Shown here in pieces: positions 53,603-63,188 of a DNA stretch of 64,000 nucleotides. Location: positions 28,201 through 92,200 of the forward strand of contig JAHEHU010000002.1 of NCBI GenBank assembly GCA_024639765.1, in the 5' to 3' direction. The notes below the pieces were generated by a model, which made no database searches, was not told the origin of the DNA, and saw only the letters and a program-made list of their open reading frames with translations. A program made the position numbers and the translations under genes. How positions within the stretch are numbered: the stretch's first letter is position 1; each line of letters opens with the position of its first letter. The DNA comes from Eudoraea sp. Its GTDB lineage: Bacteria; Bacteroidota; Bacteroidia; Flavobacteriales; Flavobacteriaceae.

Positions 53603-53633
53603 TTGTGAATTGAGGAGATAGGTAGTACCTTTA
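53603..53633 (+). promoter_or_regulatory. promoter TTG-N20-TACCTTTA
   Basis: TTG at 53603-53605 and TACCTTTA at 53626-53633 are 20 bases apart, and the cold-shock gene ATG lies 18 bp downstream. Confidence 0.5.
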
Positions 53634-53651
53634 TCCCCATAAAACAGGGGA

Positions 53652-54107
53652 ATGGCAAGATCGCAACAAACATATAGTAAAGGAGAGAGAGAGAAGAAAC
53701 GTCTTAAGAAACAGGAGGAGAAACGCAAGAAAAAAGAAGCCAGGAAGCTAGCTTCTAGTGAGAATCCTCAGGGAATACCCTTTGCTTATGTTGACCATAT
53801 GGGAAATTTGGTAGATACTCCGCCAGATCCTGCCGATAAAATCAAAGTTGACGCTGAGGACATTGTACTTGGAATACCCAAGAAAGAAGAGGGAGACAGA
53901 GAGCCGTTTGATCCTGTCAGAAAAGGAAAGGTATCTTTCTTTGACACCTCCAAAGGTTTTGGCTTTATTATAGATTCTGAAAATAATGAAAAATACTTCA
54001 CCCATGTGAGCGGACTCATCGATGAGATCGCAGAAAACGATTCAGTTTCTTTTGAATTGGAAAAGGGTATGAAAGGCATGAATGCGGTTCGTGTAAAGCA
54101 GATCTAA
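53652..54107 (+). CDS. cold-shock domain protein with basic N-terminal extension
   Basis: The 151-residue protein has a Lys/Glu-rich basic helix (residues ~8-33), a linker with 'GIPFAYVDHMGNLVDTPPD', and a C-terminal cold-shock domain (91-151) with RNP1 'KGFGFI' and an RNP2 variant 'YFTHVS'. This long CspA-type layout occurs in Bacteroidota as an RNA-binding protein. The extension probably adds RNA or ribosome affinity. RNP2 has Tyr and Thr where VFVHFS is usual. Expression is likely from the -33/-7 promoter at 53603-53633. Confidence 0.92.
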   Translation: MARSQQTYSKGEREKKRLKKQEEKRKKKEARKLASSENPQGIPFAYVDHMGNLVDTPPDPADKIKVDAEDIVLGIPKKEEGDREPFDPVRKGKVSFFDTSKGFGFIIDSENNEKYFTHVSGLIDEIAENDSVSFELEKGMKGMNAVRVKQI

Positions 54108-54135
54108 TACTCCCCGTTATTTTATTGAGGCCATT

Positions 54136-54155
54136 AACATTTTATAAAAAATGTT
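54136..54155. terminator. weak AT-rich hairpin between convergent genes
   Basis: AACATTTT and AAAATGTT form an 8-bp stem around ATAA in the 74-bp gap between the cold-shock and DUF481 genes. The GC content is low and there is no clear T-tract, so the assignment is weak. Confidence 0.35.
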
Positions 54156-54181
54156 GACTCCACACCATCCTAGGGTTTCCC

Positions 54182-54952
54182 TTAAATGGTAATGCTTAAC
54201 CCCAGGCTTATATCTGTAGAAAAATCCCGAGTAGAATCAGGAACGAAATTGTTGTAGAAGTAGGTAAATTGAGTTGTAAAACTCAGTAAACTATTAATCG
54301 GAAATTGTGCCTGCAATTGCTGAAAAATTCGATGATTATCAATGTCATTGTATGTAGGTTGAAAATAGAAGGTCTCCGTTATATTAACTTTCGATTTGGG
54401 AAAATGAATGGTGAAAGACATATAACTGCTATTTCTGTTGTTGTAGAATTTTGTCTGGCTATCGTCTATTTTTTCAATTTCATACATATAGGCATTCCCA
54501 AAATAGGCCTTTACGTTAGGAGTAGAAATAAATTTAACCCGAAGACCTGCTCCTGCGAGTCTTCTTTTGTTGATACTTAGCAAAGCATTGTACTGATCTT
54601 GCATAAAGGCTTCAAATCGCAATACAGATGTTATTTTTTGATTGAATCTGAGGTGTAAGAAATGAGAGTTTTGGAAGTCCTGGTCCTTACTGCGCTCAGT
54701 ATTATAGCTGCCGATGAACATATAGATCCGTTTCAGATCTTTCGATTTTATTTGCGTGGAAATATTTCCTGTAAATTGTGAAAGATAGTCCCCGTTATTG
54801 TTAGCATAATCAAAAAGTAGATCACTTTTTAATACAAAGCGTACAGAGTCTGCCTGCATACGCTGAGATTCTATATTCACCAGCTGCGCATGAACACTAA
54901 AACAAAAGAAGAAAAAAAAGACCGCAGCAAAGACTTTCTGAAAGGTATTCAT
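54182..54952 (-). CDS. DUF481 family outer-membrane protein
   Basis: The 256-residue protein has a signal peptide ('VFFFFFCFSVHAQ') and a beta-barrel of alternating aromatic strands ('VRFVLKSDLLFDYANNNGDY', 'HFLHLRFNQKITSVLRFEAF', C-terminal 'DISLGLSITI'). The pattern fits DUF481/YdiY-like outer-membrane proteins. Role is unknown. The 234-bp gap upstream, shared with the divergent secreted-protein gene, should contain both promoters. No clear -33/-7 pair was recognised. Confidence 0.8.
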   Translation of the reverse strand: MNTFQKVFAAVFFFFFCFSVHAQLVNIESQRMQADSVRFVLKSDLLFDYANNNGDYLSQFTGNISTQIKSKDLKRIYMFIGSYNTERSKDQDFQNSHFLHLRFNQKITSVLRFEAFMQDQYNALLSINKRRLAGAGLRVKFISTPNVKAYFGNAYMYEIEKIDDSQTKFYNNRNSSYMSFTIHFPKSKVNITETFYFQPTYNDIDNHRIFQQLQAQFPINSLLSFTTQFTYFYNNFVPDSTRDFSTDISLGLSITI

Positions 54953-55186
54953 AAGATGAAATTGATGATATGAATAAAACTATTTAATTAGAGCGAGAAA
55001 CAAGAATCTAATAGACAAATGTCTGGTGTTGCCAGATCTGAAAGTGAATAGAATTAAGGTCTTTACAAAATGTAACCTTAATTTTTTTATGGATTCAGAT
55101 TTAAATTTTAATATCTATCTTGTGGCGTAATTATGGGTATAAAATATTTCTTAGATATAATAACGAATCAACCAAATAAAATTGAA

Positions 55187-55669
55187 ATGAAAATAGTAAA
55201 CCTTTTGAAGAGCACATTTGTTATTTTGTTGTCTCTTTCTTCGCTAACAAGTATGGGACAATCAACGGATCCCGTTGTAGTGACGCTGACCGTGGATACC
55301 TCTCAATTGGGTACTGACAGGAATGCTCCTGGGGGATGTACCCTAACTGCTAACCCAGGATCTGTTGTGATTTCTGGAGACAGTAATCCTAAAATGTTTG
55401 CGATTGAAGTAATGGATGGTACTGATATGGAGTGGGAGGGAGTAACCCAGACCGGTGAAGAGGTTAAAATAAAAAAGATAGGATTCCTCAAGGGGGTAAA
55501 TATTTTTGATAGCAGAGACGTTCCCGGAAGAACAAACAATGGGAAGGAGAAGGTTAATGCCAAAATTAAACGAAAAACAGCGCCCGGCTTCGACTATGAA
55601 TATTTTATTGAATTTAAGGTTCAAGGATTTGGTAGATATACACTCGATCCCAGAATCAGGGTAAAATGA
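55187..55669 (+). CDS. small secreted protein 1, paralogue of the next gene
   Basis: The 160-residue protein has a signal peptide ('FVILLSLSSLTSMGQ') and a beta-rich mature domain. It aligns with the next gene: 'VVVTLTVDTSQLGTDRN' with 'HQITLLVDTKNKVPEKT', 'FAIEVMDGTDMEWEGV' with 'FTIFARVGDQIKWNAV', and the closing 'YTLDPRIRVK' with 'YSISPKIQIGD'. ATG 55187 gives the signal peptide; an upstream ATG in frame at 55133 is less likely. No known domain is recognised. It may be a secreted ligand or envelope protein linked to the cyclase downstream, a position-based idea only. Confidence 0.6.
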   Translation: MKIVNLLKSTFVILLSLSSLTSMGQSTDPVVVTLTVDTSQLGTDRNAPGGCTLTANPGSVVISGDSNPKMFAIEVMDGTDMEWEGVTQTGEEVKIKKIGFLKGVNIFDSRDVPGRTNNGKEKVNAKIKRKTAPGFDYEYFIEFKVQGFGRYTLDPRIRVK

Positions 55670-55750
55670 TCTATTGAGACGGAGTGCTTTAGGTTTTTAC
55701 AAATACTTGATCCAAAATTTTATCTGTTATCGTAATTAATTTTTTAAATA

Positions 55751-56200
55751 ATGCGCACGCACCTATTTAAGGTATTTGTTGTTTTTACCCTGGTCCTTTT
55801 ATCCAGTAAATCATTTGCTCAGGATGTTCATCAGATCACTCTTTTGGTAGATACTAAGAACAAAGTTCCAGAAAAAACATATACTATGAAGGCAGGAGAT
55901 AACACCACTGTTTTAAATGCCAATGCACAGGATGCGTTTACGATATTTGCCCGGGTGGGGGATCAGATAAAATGGAATGCCGTCTCCTCATCTGAGCCGG
56001 ATGTTTCTGTCGCAATCAATCAAATTAAGTATATCAGTGGCCCAAGGATCTTTAGTTCGGATCTCATCCAGGGAAAAAACACAACGCAGGCAACGGTTAT
56101 ACGAGGAGGGAATGAAATGTATGTGTATCAGATACAATTCACGATCGGTACCGATTCTAAAATGTATTCTATTTCTCCAAAGATCCAGATAGGCGATTAA
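55751..56200 (+). CDS. small secreted protein 2, paralogue of the previous gene
   Basis: The 149-residue protein has a signal peptide ('LVLLSSKSFAQ') and a beta-rich domain similar to the product of the preceding gene, including a conserved 'I..I.Y..G..IF.S' segment and a repeated 'Y.I.F' strand. It sits 28 bp before the start of the TPR adenylate cyclase, close enough for co-transcription. No known family is recognised. Confidence 0.6.
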   Translation: MRTHLFKVFVVFTLVLLSSKSFAQDVHQITLLVDTKNKVPEKTYTMKAGDNTTVLNANAQDAFTIFARVGDQIKWNAVSSSEPDVSVAINQIKYISGPRIFSSDLIQGKNTTQATVIRGGNEMYVYQIQFTIGTDSKMYSISPKIQIGD

Positions 56201-56228
56201 TCTGTGCCAACCACTTTAATGGTTCAAC

Positions 56229-58091
56229 ATGAAGCTAATTCCATTTCATATACTTCATAGGTTTATCAAAGTTTTCTGCGCCCTGGGCATGTTATTCTTA
56301 ATATTGCCTTCTTGTGTTGCACAAAATCAAATACTGTCCGATAGTCTCATCGAATACTACGAATCCGGAGACTATGCACCAGAAGAGTTATTGAATCTTC
56401 TTGCGGATATTGCATCCAATGTTCCGGATCCGGATCAATCTTTATTTTACTGTGATTTATTGCTTGAAAAGGCAATCGCTGCTGATTCTAGTAAGTATTT
56501 CTACACTGTACATCTACAACGCGGTAATGCCCTTGAAACCAAAGGAGATCTAAGTAAGGCCCTGGAAAGTTATTTTAAGGGAGTGGATATCGCCAATTCA
56601 AATGGGGATAAAAATGATTTAGGCCGTATATATACAGCTATCGCCGGAGTCTATGCAGGGATGGGGAATAGGCAGAATGTAATTCAGTATTATTCTAATG
56701 CCATTTCTATTCTTAAAGACATTGATACGTTGTCTTATGCCATCACTATGGAAAATCTTGGGGATGCCTATTTGGAATGGGGGCAACCAGACTCTGCCTT
56801 ACTCTTATTCAGTCAGTCTGGTAAAATATTCAGAGAAATAACAGATAAAAGGATCTACTATGCCTACAATAGGGGCAATATAGGCCTGGCTTTAGCACAA
56901 AAAGGCCAGGATGAGCAGGCAGAAACAAATATAAGTGAAGCGATCGCTATACTGGAAGAATTAGGAGACTACAGGCCCATTACGATCTACCTGCGGTATA
57001 TGACCGATATCTATGCCAATAGAAATGATTGGGATGCAGCATTTAGTTACTCTCTGCGCTCTTTGAATCTAGCCAGGCAATATGGTTTGAAAGCAGAAAT
57101 TAGCGGAGCATATTTAAAACTTTCAGAATTATATGAACGTACGGGCTATGCTTCTGCTGCATTGAAATACTACCGTAATTATATTGCCTTTAGAGATAGT
57201 GTACAGAATATAACGGCCGTACAACAAATGGCCAATAATGAGCTTGCTCAGAAGCAACGGGAAAATGAACTGTTAGATCAGCAAAGAAGAACACAGAAGA
57301 TCATAACCATAGCAGTGGGTATTGCTCTTTTCCTGATAATTCTTTTGGCCATAGGACTATTTAGGCGCAATATTTATATTAAAAGAACAAAGGCCATCAT
57401 TGAACGAGAAAGAGATCGATCAGAAACACTTTTGCTGAATATTTTACCTGAAATAACAGCCAATGAGTTAAAAGAATCGGGAGAAGTTAAGGCCAGTAAG
57501 GTAGATTCCGCCACGGTTATGTTTACAGATTTCAAGGCATTTACTTCCCAGGCAGAACAAGTAGATCCCGAAATACTGGTATACAGCCTTGGGTATTATT
57601 TTTCTGCTTTTGATGATATTATAGAAAAATACGGGCTTGAGAAGATCAAGACCATAGGAGATTCGTATATGTGTGTTGGTGGCTTGCCTTATCCAATAGA
57701 GAATCATGCGGAGAAGATGGTATCTGCCGCTTTTGAAATACTCGATTTTGTTGAAAAAGCGAAGGCCATTGAAAACAGCCTGTTGTCTTTTGACATCAGG
57801 ATTGGTATTAATACAGGTCCGGTGGTAGCCGGGGTAGTGGGGAGCAAGAAATTCTCCTATGATATTTGGGGAGACACCGTTAATATTGCTTCCAGAATGG
57901 AGGTGACTTCCGAATCTGGAAAGATCAATATAGGAGAACAGACGTATTTACTTATAAAAGATACTTTTGAGTGTGAATACAGGGGTGAAAAAGTAGTGAA
58001 GAATCGTGGTGCTGTGAAGATGTATTTTGTGAATGGGTACACCAGAGCAGGAATATCTGCATTACTAAAAAGCAAGTCGATAGAGGGTTAA
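56229..58091 (+). CDS. TPR receptor-type adenylate cyclase, class III
   Basis: The 620-residue protein has a signal/anchor sequence (~1-32), a periplasmic TPR region (~60-330), a TM helix (~358-379, 'IAVGIALFLIILLAIGLF'), a coiled segment and a C-terminal class III cyclase domain. Metal Asp434 ('VMFTDFKAF') and Asp478 ('IGDSYM') are present. Lys472/Lys474 ('EKIKTIG') and Asp545 ('YDIWGDT') match the adenine-recognition pair, and Asn552/Arg556 ('NIASR') are the transition-state residues. The set predicts ATP cyclisation to cAMP, triggered by signals at the TPR region. A GAF or HAMP domain is not seen. Confidence 0.92.
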   Translation: MKLIPFHILHRFIKVFCALGMLFLILPSCVAQNQILSDSLIEYYESGDYAPEELLNLLADIASNVPDPDQSLFYCDLLLEKAIAADSSKYFYTVHLQRGNALETKGDLSKALESYFKGVDIANSNGDKNDLGRIYTAIAGVYAGMGNRQNVIQYYSNAISILKDIDTLSYAITMENLGDAYLEWGQPDSALLLFSQSGKIFREITDKRIYYAYNRGNIGLALAQKGQDEQAETNISEAIAILEELGDYRPITIYLRYMTDIYANRNDWDAAFSYSLRSLNLARQYGLKAEISGAYLKLSELYERTGYASAALKYYRNYIAFRDSVQNITAVQQMANNELAQKQRENELLDQQRRTQKIITIAVGIALFLIILLAIGLFRRNIYIKRTKAIIERERDRSETLLLNILPEITANELKESGEVKASKVDSATVMFTDFKAFTSQAEQVDPEILVYSLGYYFSAFDDIIEKYGLEKIKTIGDSYMCVGGLPYPIENHAEKMVSAAFEILDFVEKAKAIENSLLSFDIRIGINTGPVVAGVVGSKKFSYDIWGDTVNIASRMEVTSESGKINIGEQTYLLIKDTFECEYRGEKVVKNRGAVKMYFVNGYTRAGISALLKSKSIEG

Positions 58092-58168
58092 TAACTTACC
58101 ATATTTTATAAAGCCCGCTCCCGGGGTAAGTACCTAGAATTCCTTATCTTATTGAAAATTTCAACAGC

Positions 58169-59269
58169 ATGCCACTTTATATGGATCGACATGATATCCC
58201 GGATGAGATTAAGCCGGAGCATGTTGCTCAAATGCATCAGGAAGACTTAAAAGTACAGCATTTGTATGGATGCAAGGGAATGACCTATTGGTGTGATAGT
58301 GAACGGGGAACCGCCTTTTGCCTCATAGAGGCCCCCAATAAAGAAGCCATCCAGAATATGCATAACCATGCTCATGGCACTTTTCCTCACCATATCATTG
58401 AAGTAGACGAGCATTTAGTAGAATCTTTTCTGGGTAGAATAGAGGATCCGGAAAAGGCTGAGGATACCGTTTTAAATATAATAGATGACCCTGCTTTCAG
58501 GGTGATCATGGTTCTTGAGACGGCAGATCAACTTTATAGGACTGAGGACCATCAGTTGAGCATTTTCACCCAAAAATTTCACCGGAATGTAGCAAATTCC
58601 CTGAAACATTTTCAGGGGGCCGTTGTTCGTGAGAATGATAAGTCATATCTGGTTTCCTTTAAGTCTGTTACCAACGCCATTCTCTGCGCCTTAAAGATCC
58701 AGGAAAATTTCAAATACAGCTATCCCAAATTGGAGAATGAACACCAGGGCCTGAATATTGGCATATGCGCAGGCATGCCTGTGACGGATAAGGAAGGGAT
58801 ATTCTATGAATCCGTGGTTTTAGCTACACAGATGTGTGAGATTGTAAAAGAACAGTTGGTCATTTCCTCCGCTATCAAAGACCTTTACGAAAATGAAAAC
58901 AGGAATGCGATCATAGACAAAGACCACATCCGCACTCTAAAACCAAAGGAAGAACAATTCTTGTCAAATTTGGTCGCTTTTGCCGAAGCCAATTGGAAAG
59001 GACCTAATTTTAAGCTAAGCAATCTGTGTAAAGCACTAGGACATAGCACTTCTCAGACGTATAGAAAGATCAAAAAACTAACCGGAAAGGCTCCTAACGC
59101 CTTTATGAGAGAGTTCAGATTAAATAAAGCCCTCGACCTATTGCACAGACAACAAGGCAATATTTCTGAGATCGCCTTCGAGACCGGATTTAATAGTCCG
59201 GCTTATTTTACAAAGTGTTTTTATGACACTTTTGGAATTCTTCCTTCTAAATACATCCAACTTTTTTAG
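58169..59269 (+). CDS. DUF4242 / pseudo-cyclase / AraC-type HTH regulator
   Basis: The 366-residue protein joins three parts. The first ~90 residues match DUF4242 ('MPLYMDRHDIPDEI', His-rich 'MHNHAHGTFPHH'), a possible metal-binding domain. The middle (~108-245) resembles a class III cyclase fold: 'YLVSFKSVTNAILCALKIQ' parallels the second cyclase half, and 'LNIGICAGMPV...YESVVLATQMC' parallels the dimer and ATP-binding block, but the metal Asp residues are not conserved (Asp replaced by Lys at the second site, Thr/Glu at the first). The last ~105 residues are an AraC/HTH_18 domain ('FLSNLVAFAE...GFNSPAYFTKCF'). It probably acts as a transcription regulator. It follows the adenylate cyclase gene on the same strand. 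Confidence 0.75.
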   Translation: MPLYMDRHDIPDEIKPEHVAQMHQEDLKVQHLYGCKGMTYWCDSERGTAFCLIEAPNKEAIQNMHNHAHGTFPHHIIEVDEHLVESFLGRIEDPEKAEDTVLNIIDDPAFRVIMVLETADQLYRTEDHQLSIFTQKFHRNVANSLKHFQGAVVRENDKSYLVSFKSVTNAILCALKIQENFKYSYPKLENEHQGLNIGICAGMPVTDKEGIFYESVVLATQMCEIVKEQLVISSAIKDLYENENRNAIIDKDHIRTLKPKEEQFLSNLVAFAEANWKGPNFKLSNLCKALGHSTSQTYRKIKKLTGKAPNAFMREFRLNKALDLLHRQQGNISEIAFETGFNSPAYFTKCFYDTFGILPSKYIQLF

Positions 59270-59400
59270 GTTAAAATAACTCAATTTCGCAAATGACCTA
59301 AAATTATGAGTCTTTGAATTAAAAGTGCTCATTATACCGTATTGGTTTCCCTAGATTTGGGTAATACCAAAACAAAATAACCAAAAAACCATTTTGAAAT

Positions 59401-60789
59401 ATGAGAACAGTAAAAGAACTGAACAAAGAAACTATTACCGAATTCGCTTCACACCTAAGGGGAAATCTAGTTATGCCAACAGACAGCAACTACAATGAGA
59501 CCAGGAAGGTGTATAATGGAATGATCGACAAACATCCCGGGATGTTTGTGATGTGTGCAGATGTTGCAGATGTTATGGCAACAGTAAATTTTGCCCGCGA
59601 AAATAATATCTTACTGGCTATCCGAGGAGGAGGGCATAATGGGGGAGGACTTGGTATTTGTGACGATGGTGTGGTGCTAGACCTGTCATTAATTAAATAC
59701 ATCAGGGTAGATACCTCAAATAATACAGTGCGTGTGGGTGGCGGAAACCTATGGGGCGAAGTAGATCATGCCACGCATCCTTTTGGTTTGGCCGTACCAG
59801 CCGGCATCATATCTTCCACCGGTGTTGGAGGACTTACGCTTGGAGGTGGGGTAGGCCATCTATCACGTAAGTATGGGTTAACAATAGATAATTTGCTTGA
59901 AGCTGATATGGTTTTAGCCGATGGTTCATTTGTAACGGTAAATGCATCCCAGAATACTGACCTTTACTGGGCCATTAGGGGAGGCGGTGGAAACTTTGGG
60001 GTTGTTACTTCTTTTAAATTTCAGGCTCATCCGGTTAAAACAGTTTTTGGAGGACCCACCTTATGGCCTGTTGAAAAGACACAGGAAATTATGGCCTGGT
60101 ACAATACCTTCATACAGTCGGCTCCTGAGGAACTGAATGGATTTTTTGCCACAATGATCATTCCCGGTCCACCATTTCCGGAGCACTTACATTTAAAACA
60201 ATTCTGCGGTATTGTATGGTGCTACGTTGGTGATATGTCTAAAGCACAAGAGCTTTTCAAACCCATATTAGCTATGGAACCAATCTTTCCGCACATTGGA
60301 GAAATGCCTTATCCTGCTGTTCAGACAATGTTCGATGGTTTATTACCGCCGGGACATCAATGGTATTGGAGAGGAGACTTTTTTAATGACCTGAATACAG
60401 AAATCAGTGCAGAGCATTTGAAATTCGGATCTAAAATTCCAACTCCTTTGTCTCAAATGCATCTATACCCTATTACAGGGGCTGCAGCCAGAGTTGGAAA
60501 TGATGAGACTGCCTGGGCCTACAGGGACGCTAAATATTCCGGGGTGATCGTAGGAGTTGATCCGGACCCCAAAAATGCCGATAAGATCACACGCTGGTGC
60601 AAGGATTATTGGGAAGCACTACATCCATATTCTGCCGGAGGAGCGTATTCTAATTTCATGATGAACGATGAAGGACAAGAACGTGTTATAGCCAGTTATA
60701 AGGAAAACTATGCAAGGCTGAAGAAGATTAAAAAAGCCTATGACCCAACTAATCTATTTAAGGTGAATCAAAATATACGTCCGGATTGA
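59401..60789 (+). CDS. FAD-linked oxidase, BBE family
   Basis: The 462-residue protein has the PCMH FAD-binding domain ('AIRGGGHNGGGLGICDDG' with the His that can bind FAD covalently, 'VRVGGGNLWGEVDHAT', 'STGVGGLTLGGGVGHLSRKYG') and a C-terminal BBE domain ending 'KKAYDPTNLFKVNQNI'. It is related to berberine-bridge, hexose and oligosaccharide oxidases. The second covalent Cys of bicovalent members is not clearly present. No signal peptide is seen. Substrate is unknown; the AraC-type neighbour upstream may regulate it. Confidence 0.88.
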   Translation: MRTVKELNKETITEFASHLRGNLVMPTDSNYNETRKVYNGMIDKHPGMFVMCADVADVMATVNFARENNILLAIRGGGHNGGGLGICDDGVVLDLSLIKYIRVDTSNNTVRVGGGNLWGEVDHATHPFGLAVPAGIISSTGVGGLTLGGGVGHLSRKYGLTIDNLLEADMVLADGSFVTVNASQNTDLYWAIRGGGGNFGVVTSFKFQAHPVKTVFGGPTLWPVEKTQEIMAWYNTFIQSAPEELNGFFATMIIPGPPFPEHLHLKQFCGIVWCYVGDMSKAQELFKPILAMEPIFPHIGEMPYPAVQTMFDGLLPPGHQWYWRGDFFNDLNTEISAEHLKFGSKIPTPLSQMHLYPITGAAARVGNDETAWAYRDAKYSGVIVGVDPDPKNADKITRWCKDYWEALHPYSAGGAYSNFMMNDEGQERVIASYKENYARLKKIKKAYDPTNLFKVNQNIRPD

Positions 60790-60859
60790 GAGGATTTTTA
60801 AATCAGTTTGTATTGGTCTTGGGCAGGTGTTTAAACGTAATGCCTCCTAGGACCATAAT

Positions 60860-63052
60860 CTAGGCGAGTATGCTTTCATGACCAGAGTCTTTGACAAAGA
60901 GACAGGAACTATTGGTTTTAAAGACCATTTCTTTTACAAAGTGGAAGCTTAAATTTTCCTCCATACCAAAAACATTCAGATCTGCAGGGGGCGCATTTTC
61001 AACCACTTCCTTAAATGTGTTCACATACACTTCTGTAATTGTCTCTGGTAAACGCGCTAAATTGATCAGTGAGCGCAGGAATTCTTTGGCATTGTCCTCT
61101 TCATCCGGATCGTTTATAACCGTTATTAATCTGATCTTCGCTTTCCAATTAAGTTTTAGTTTATAGGCTATAAGCAAGGAAAGATCCAGGTTTCCAATAT
61201 CCCAGCCAATACTCCAGTTAGACTGCCTGTCACTGATCCACACATTGATGACGTTCCGTTCTCCCAGCAATGCGGTTTGATGTGCAACATAAAGCAAAAC
61301 ACCAATTTCTAAGCGTATAGATTCCTTTATGATAGGGCGCAGCTCTGCCTCATAATCATCATGCTCCTGTAAATTAAGAAACACAATATTCGGCTTAAAA
61401 AAAGCGCCTTGCAGAGCCTGACTACCATAATTGATACCCTTGGTGAATTCCTCCGTATGGATAACCGTCCAGGAGGAGAAAACCCCTTTGGTCCTGAAAG
61501 ATTCTGATATGTTTGCCAATTGTTGTGCCAGCTTACTTTTTTCGGAAAAGGGCTCTATCCCAAGTAACTTAATAGATCCCTTGGGCTTTGCAATATTCCT
61601 GAGGAAGGGGAAAATACCTTTTACCCCATTAATATCGCGTACAGGAACCATTAAATTAGGTTTCCAGGCACGTTGTTGCATCTTCTTCATCCCCCATGTA
61701 TGTTTGGCCGCCCATTCTGCAAAAGAGACAAATAATCCGGAGCGTACATCTTCAAAAGGGGTCTCTAAATTCTGTCTGGATAGGTAAAAATATACCACAA
61801 AAACGATCATCACAGAAAGCAAACTCACCGTAGGGTTTATGATAAACATGGCAAAGACCGAGGAAATTAAACCTACCCATGGTACCCACCTGTGAATTTT
61901 AAATAAAGGACGGTAACTAATAAGACCCAGGTTCTGCTCTATGATGACCACTATATTGATCATGGCATATGTGATCAGAAAGAATAGTGTTACCAATGGT
62001 GCTACGGCATTGATATTTCTCAAAAGCATAGTCATAAAAATCAGGATACCTGTTACGATCATAGCATTTCGGGGTTGGCCATTTGCACTTTGCCCTGACA
62101 AAAAAGTAGAGTAGGGCAGTACTTTATGTTCGCCCATGGCAAATAAGATCCGGGAAGAACCTACTATAGAGGCAAGGGCAGATGAAAAAGTGGCTCCCAG
62201 GATGCCCGCTATGATCAAAGGACCAAAATAGGCTTTCTCCACAATTATGTAATAGTCTGTAAGTAGTTCTGTCTCCGTAGCACTTCGTGCAAGCCAGTAA
62301 GCCAATACCATATAAATAACAAAACTTACTCCTATGGCCCATAAGGTACCCAGAGGAATACTCCTCTTAGGGTCCTTTAATTCTCCAGACATATTGGCCC
62401 CGGCCATAATTCCCGTTGCTGCAGGAAAGAAAACGGCAAAAACGATCCAGAAGTTACTTCCGCTGAAATTATTCTCTATCGATCCCTGGAAGGAACCAAA
62501 ACGCAGGGCCTCGGTATTTGTGTTGAACATGGACCCCTCATACGCTGCTAAAATGATGGAGATAAATGAAAGCATTATGATCCCAATAATGATAAACTGG
62601 GTCTTTATAGCAAGATTGGCGCTAACATAGGCAATTCCGAATAGCAAGGTAAAAACGAGCACATCTACCAAAAATGGATTGTGATCAGGAAAAATACCCA
62701 ACCAACCTTCCCGGAAACCAAAGATATACATAGTAACAGCCAAACCTTGCGAGACATAACGAGGAATGCCCAGGCTGCCGCCTACTTCCAATCCTAATGC
62801 CTGGGATACAATGGCATAGGCTCCACCGGCACCAATCCTTATGTTGGTCGTGATAGCAGACATGGAAAGCGCCGTACATAAGGTGATGGCAAATGAGATG
62901 ATAATGATCAACCAGGTTCCTAAAAGACCTGCATTTCCTACTACCCAACCCAGGCGCAGGTACATGATCACTCCTAAAATGGTGAGCAAGGTTGGTGTAA
63001 ATACGCCTCCAAAAGTGCCAAATTTCTTTTGACTGGTTGATTTAGTTTCCAT
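60860..63052 (-). CDS. SLC12/CCC-like cation-chloride cotransporter family protein
   Basis: The 730-residue membrane protein has about 12 TM helices (~15-430) of the APC superfamily, with the CCC signature 'FGGVFTPTLLTILGVIMYLR' near the N-terminus, 'GAGGAYAIVSQALGLEVGG' and 'FFPAATGIMAGANMSGELKD', followed by a cytoplasmic C-terminal domain (~430-730). The eukaryotic members are NKCC and KCC; bacterial homologues may carry amino acids or ions, and the substrate here is unproven. The divergent 3' neighbour is ~210 bp away. Four pieces of C-terminal sequence ('VNVWISDRQSNWSIGWDIG') fit CCC members. Confidence 0.85.
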   Translation of the reverse strand: METKSTSQKKFGTFGGVFTPTLLTILGVIMYLRLGWVVGNAGLLGTWLIIIISFAITLCTALSMSAITTNIRIGAGGAYAIVSQALGLEVGGSLGIPRYVSQGLAVTMYIFGFREGWLGIFPDHNPFLVDVLVFTLLFGIAYVSANLAIKTQFIIIGIIMLSFISIILAAYEGSMFNTNTEALRFGSFQGSIENNFSGSNFWIVFAVFFPAATGIMAGANMSGELKDPKRSIPLGTLWAIGVSFVIYMVLAYWLARSATETELLTDYYIIVEKAYFGPLIIAGILGATFSSALASIVGSSRILFAMGEHKVLPYSTFLSGQSANGQPRNAMIVTGILIFMTMLLRNINAVAPLVTLFFLITYAMINIVVIIEQNLGLISYRPLFKIHRWVPWVGLISSVFAMFIINPTVSLLSVMIVFVVYFYLSRQNLETPFEDVRSGLFVSFAEWAAKHTWGMKKMQQRAWKPNLMVPVRDINGVKGIFPFLRNIAKPKGSIKLLGIEPFSEKSKLAQQLANISESFRTKGVFSSWTVIHTEEFTKGINYGSQALQGAFFKPNIVFLNLQEHDDYEAELRPIIKESIRLEIGVLLYVAHQTALLGERNVINVWISDRQSNWSIGWDIGNLDLSLLIAYKLKLNWKAKIRLITVINDPDEEDNAKEFLRSLINLARLPETITEVYVNTFKEVVENAPPADLNVFGMEENLSFHFVKEMVFKTNSSCLFVKDSGHESILA

Positions 63053-63188
63053 TGGTTATGTATCTGATCGGCTTGTTAAATGAAATATAATCAATATCGC
63101 CATTACATTGTTACACAGGGCAGTAAATTATCACAAAATAGTCTATTTTATATAACAAATTGAGGGGTGCTGGAAAATGATTTCTTAG

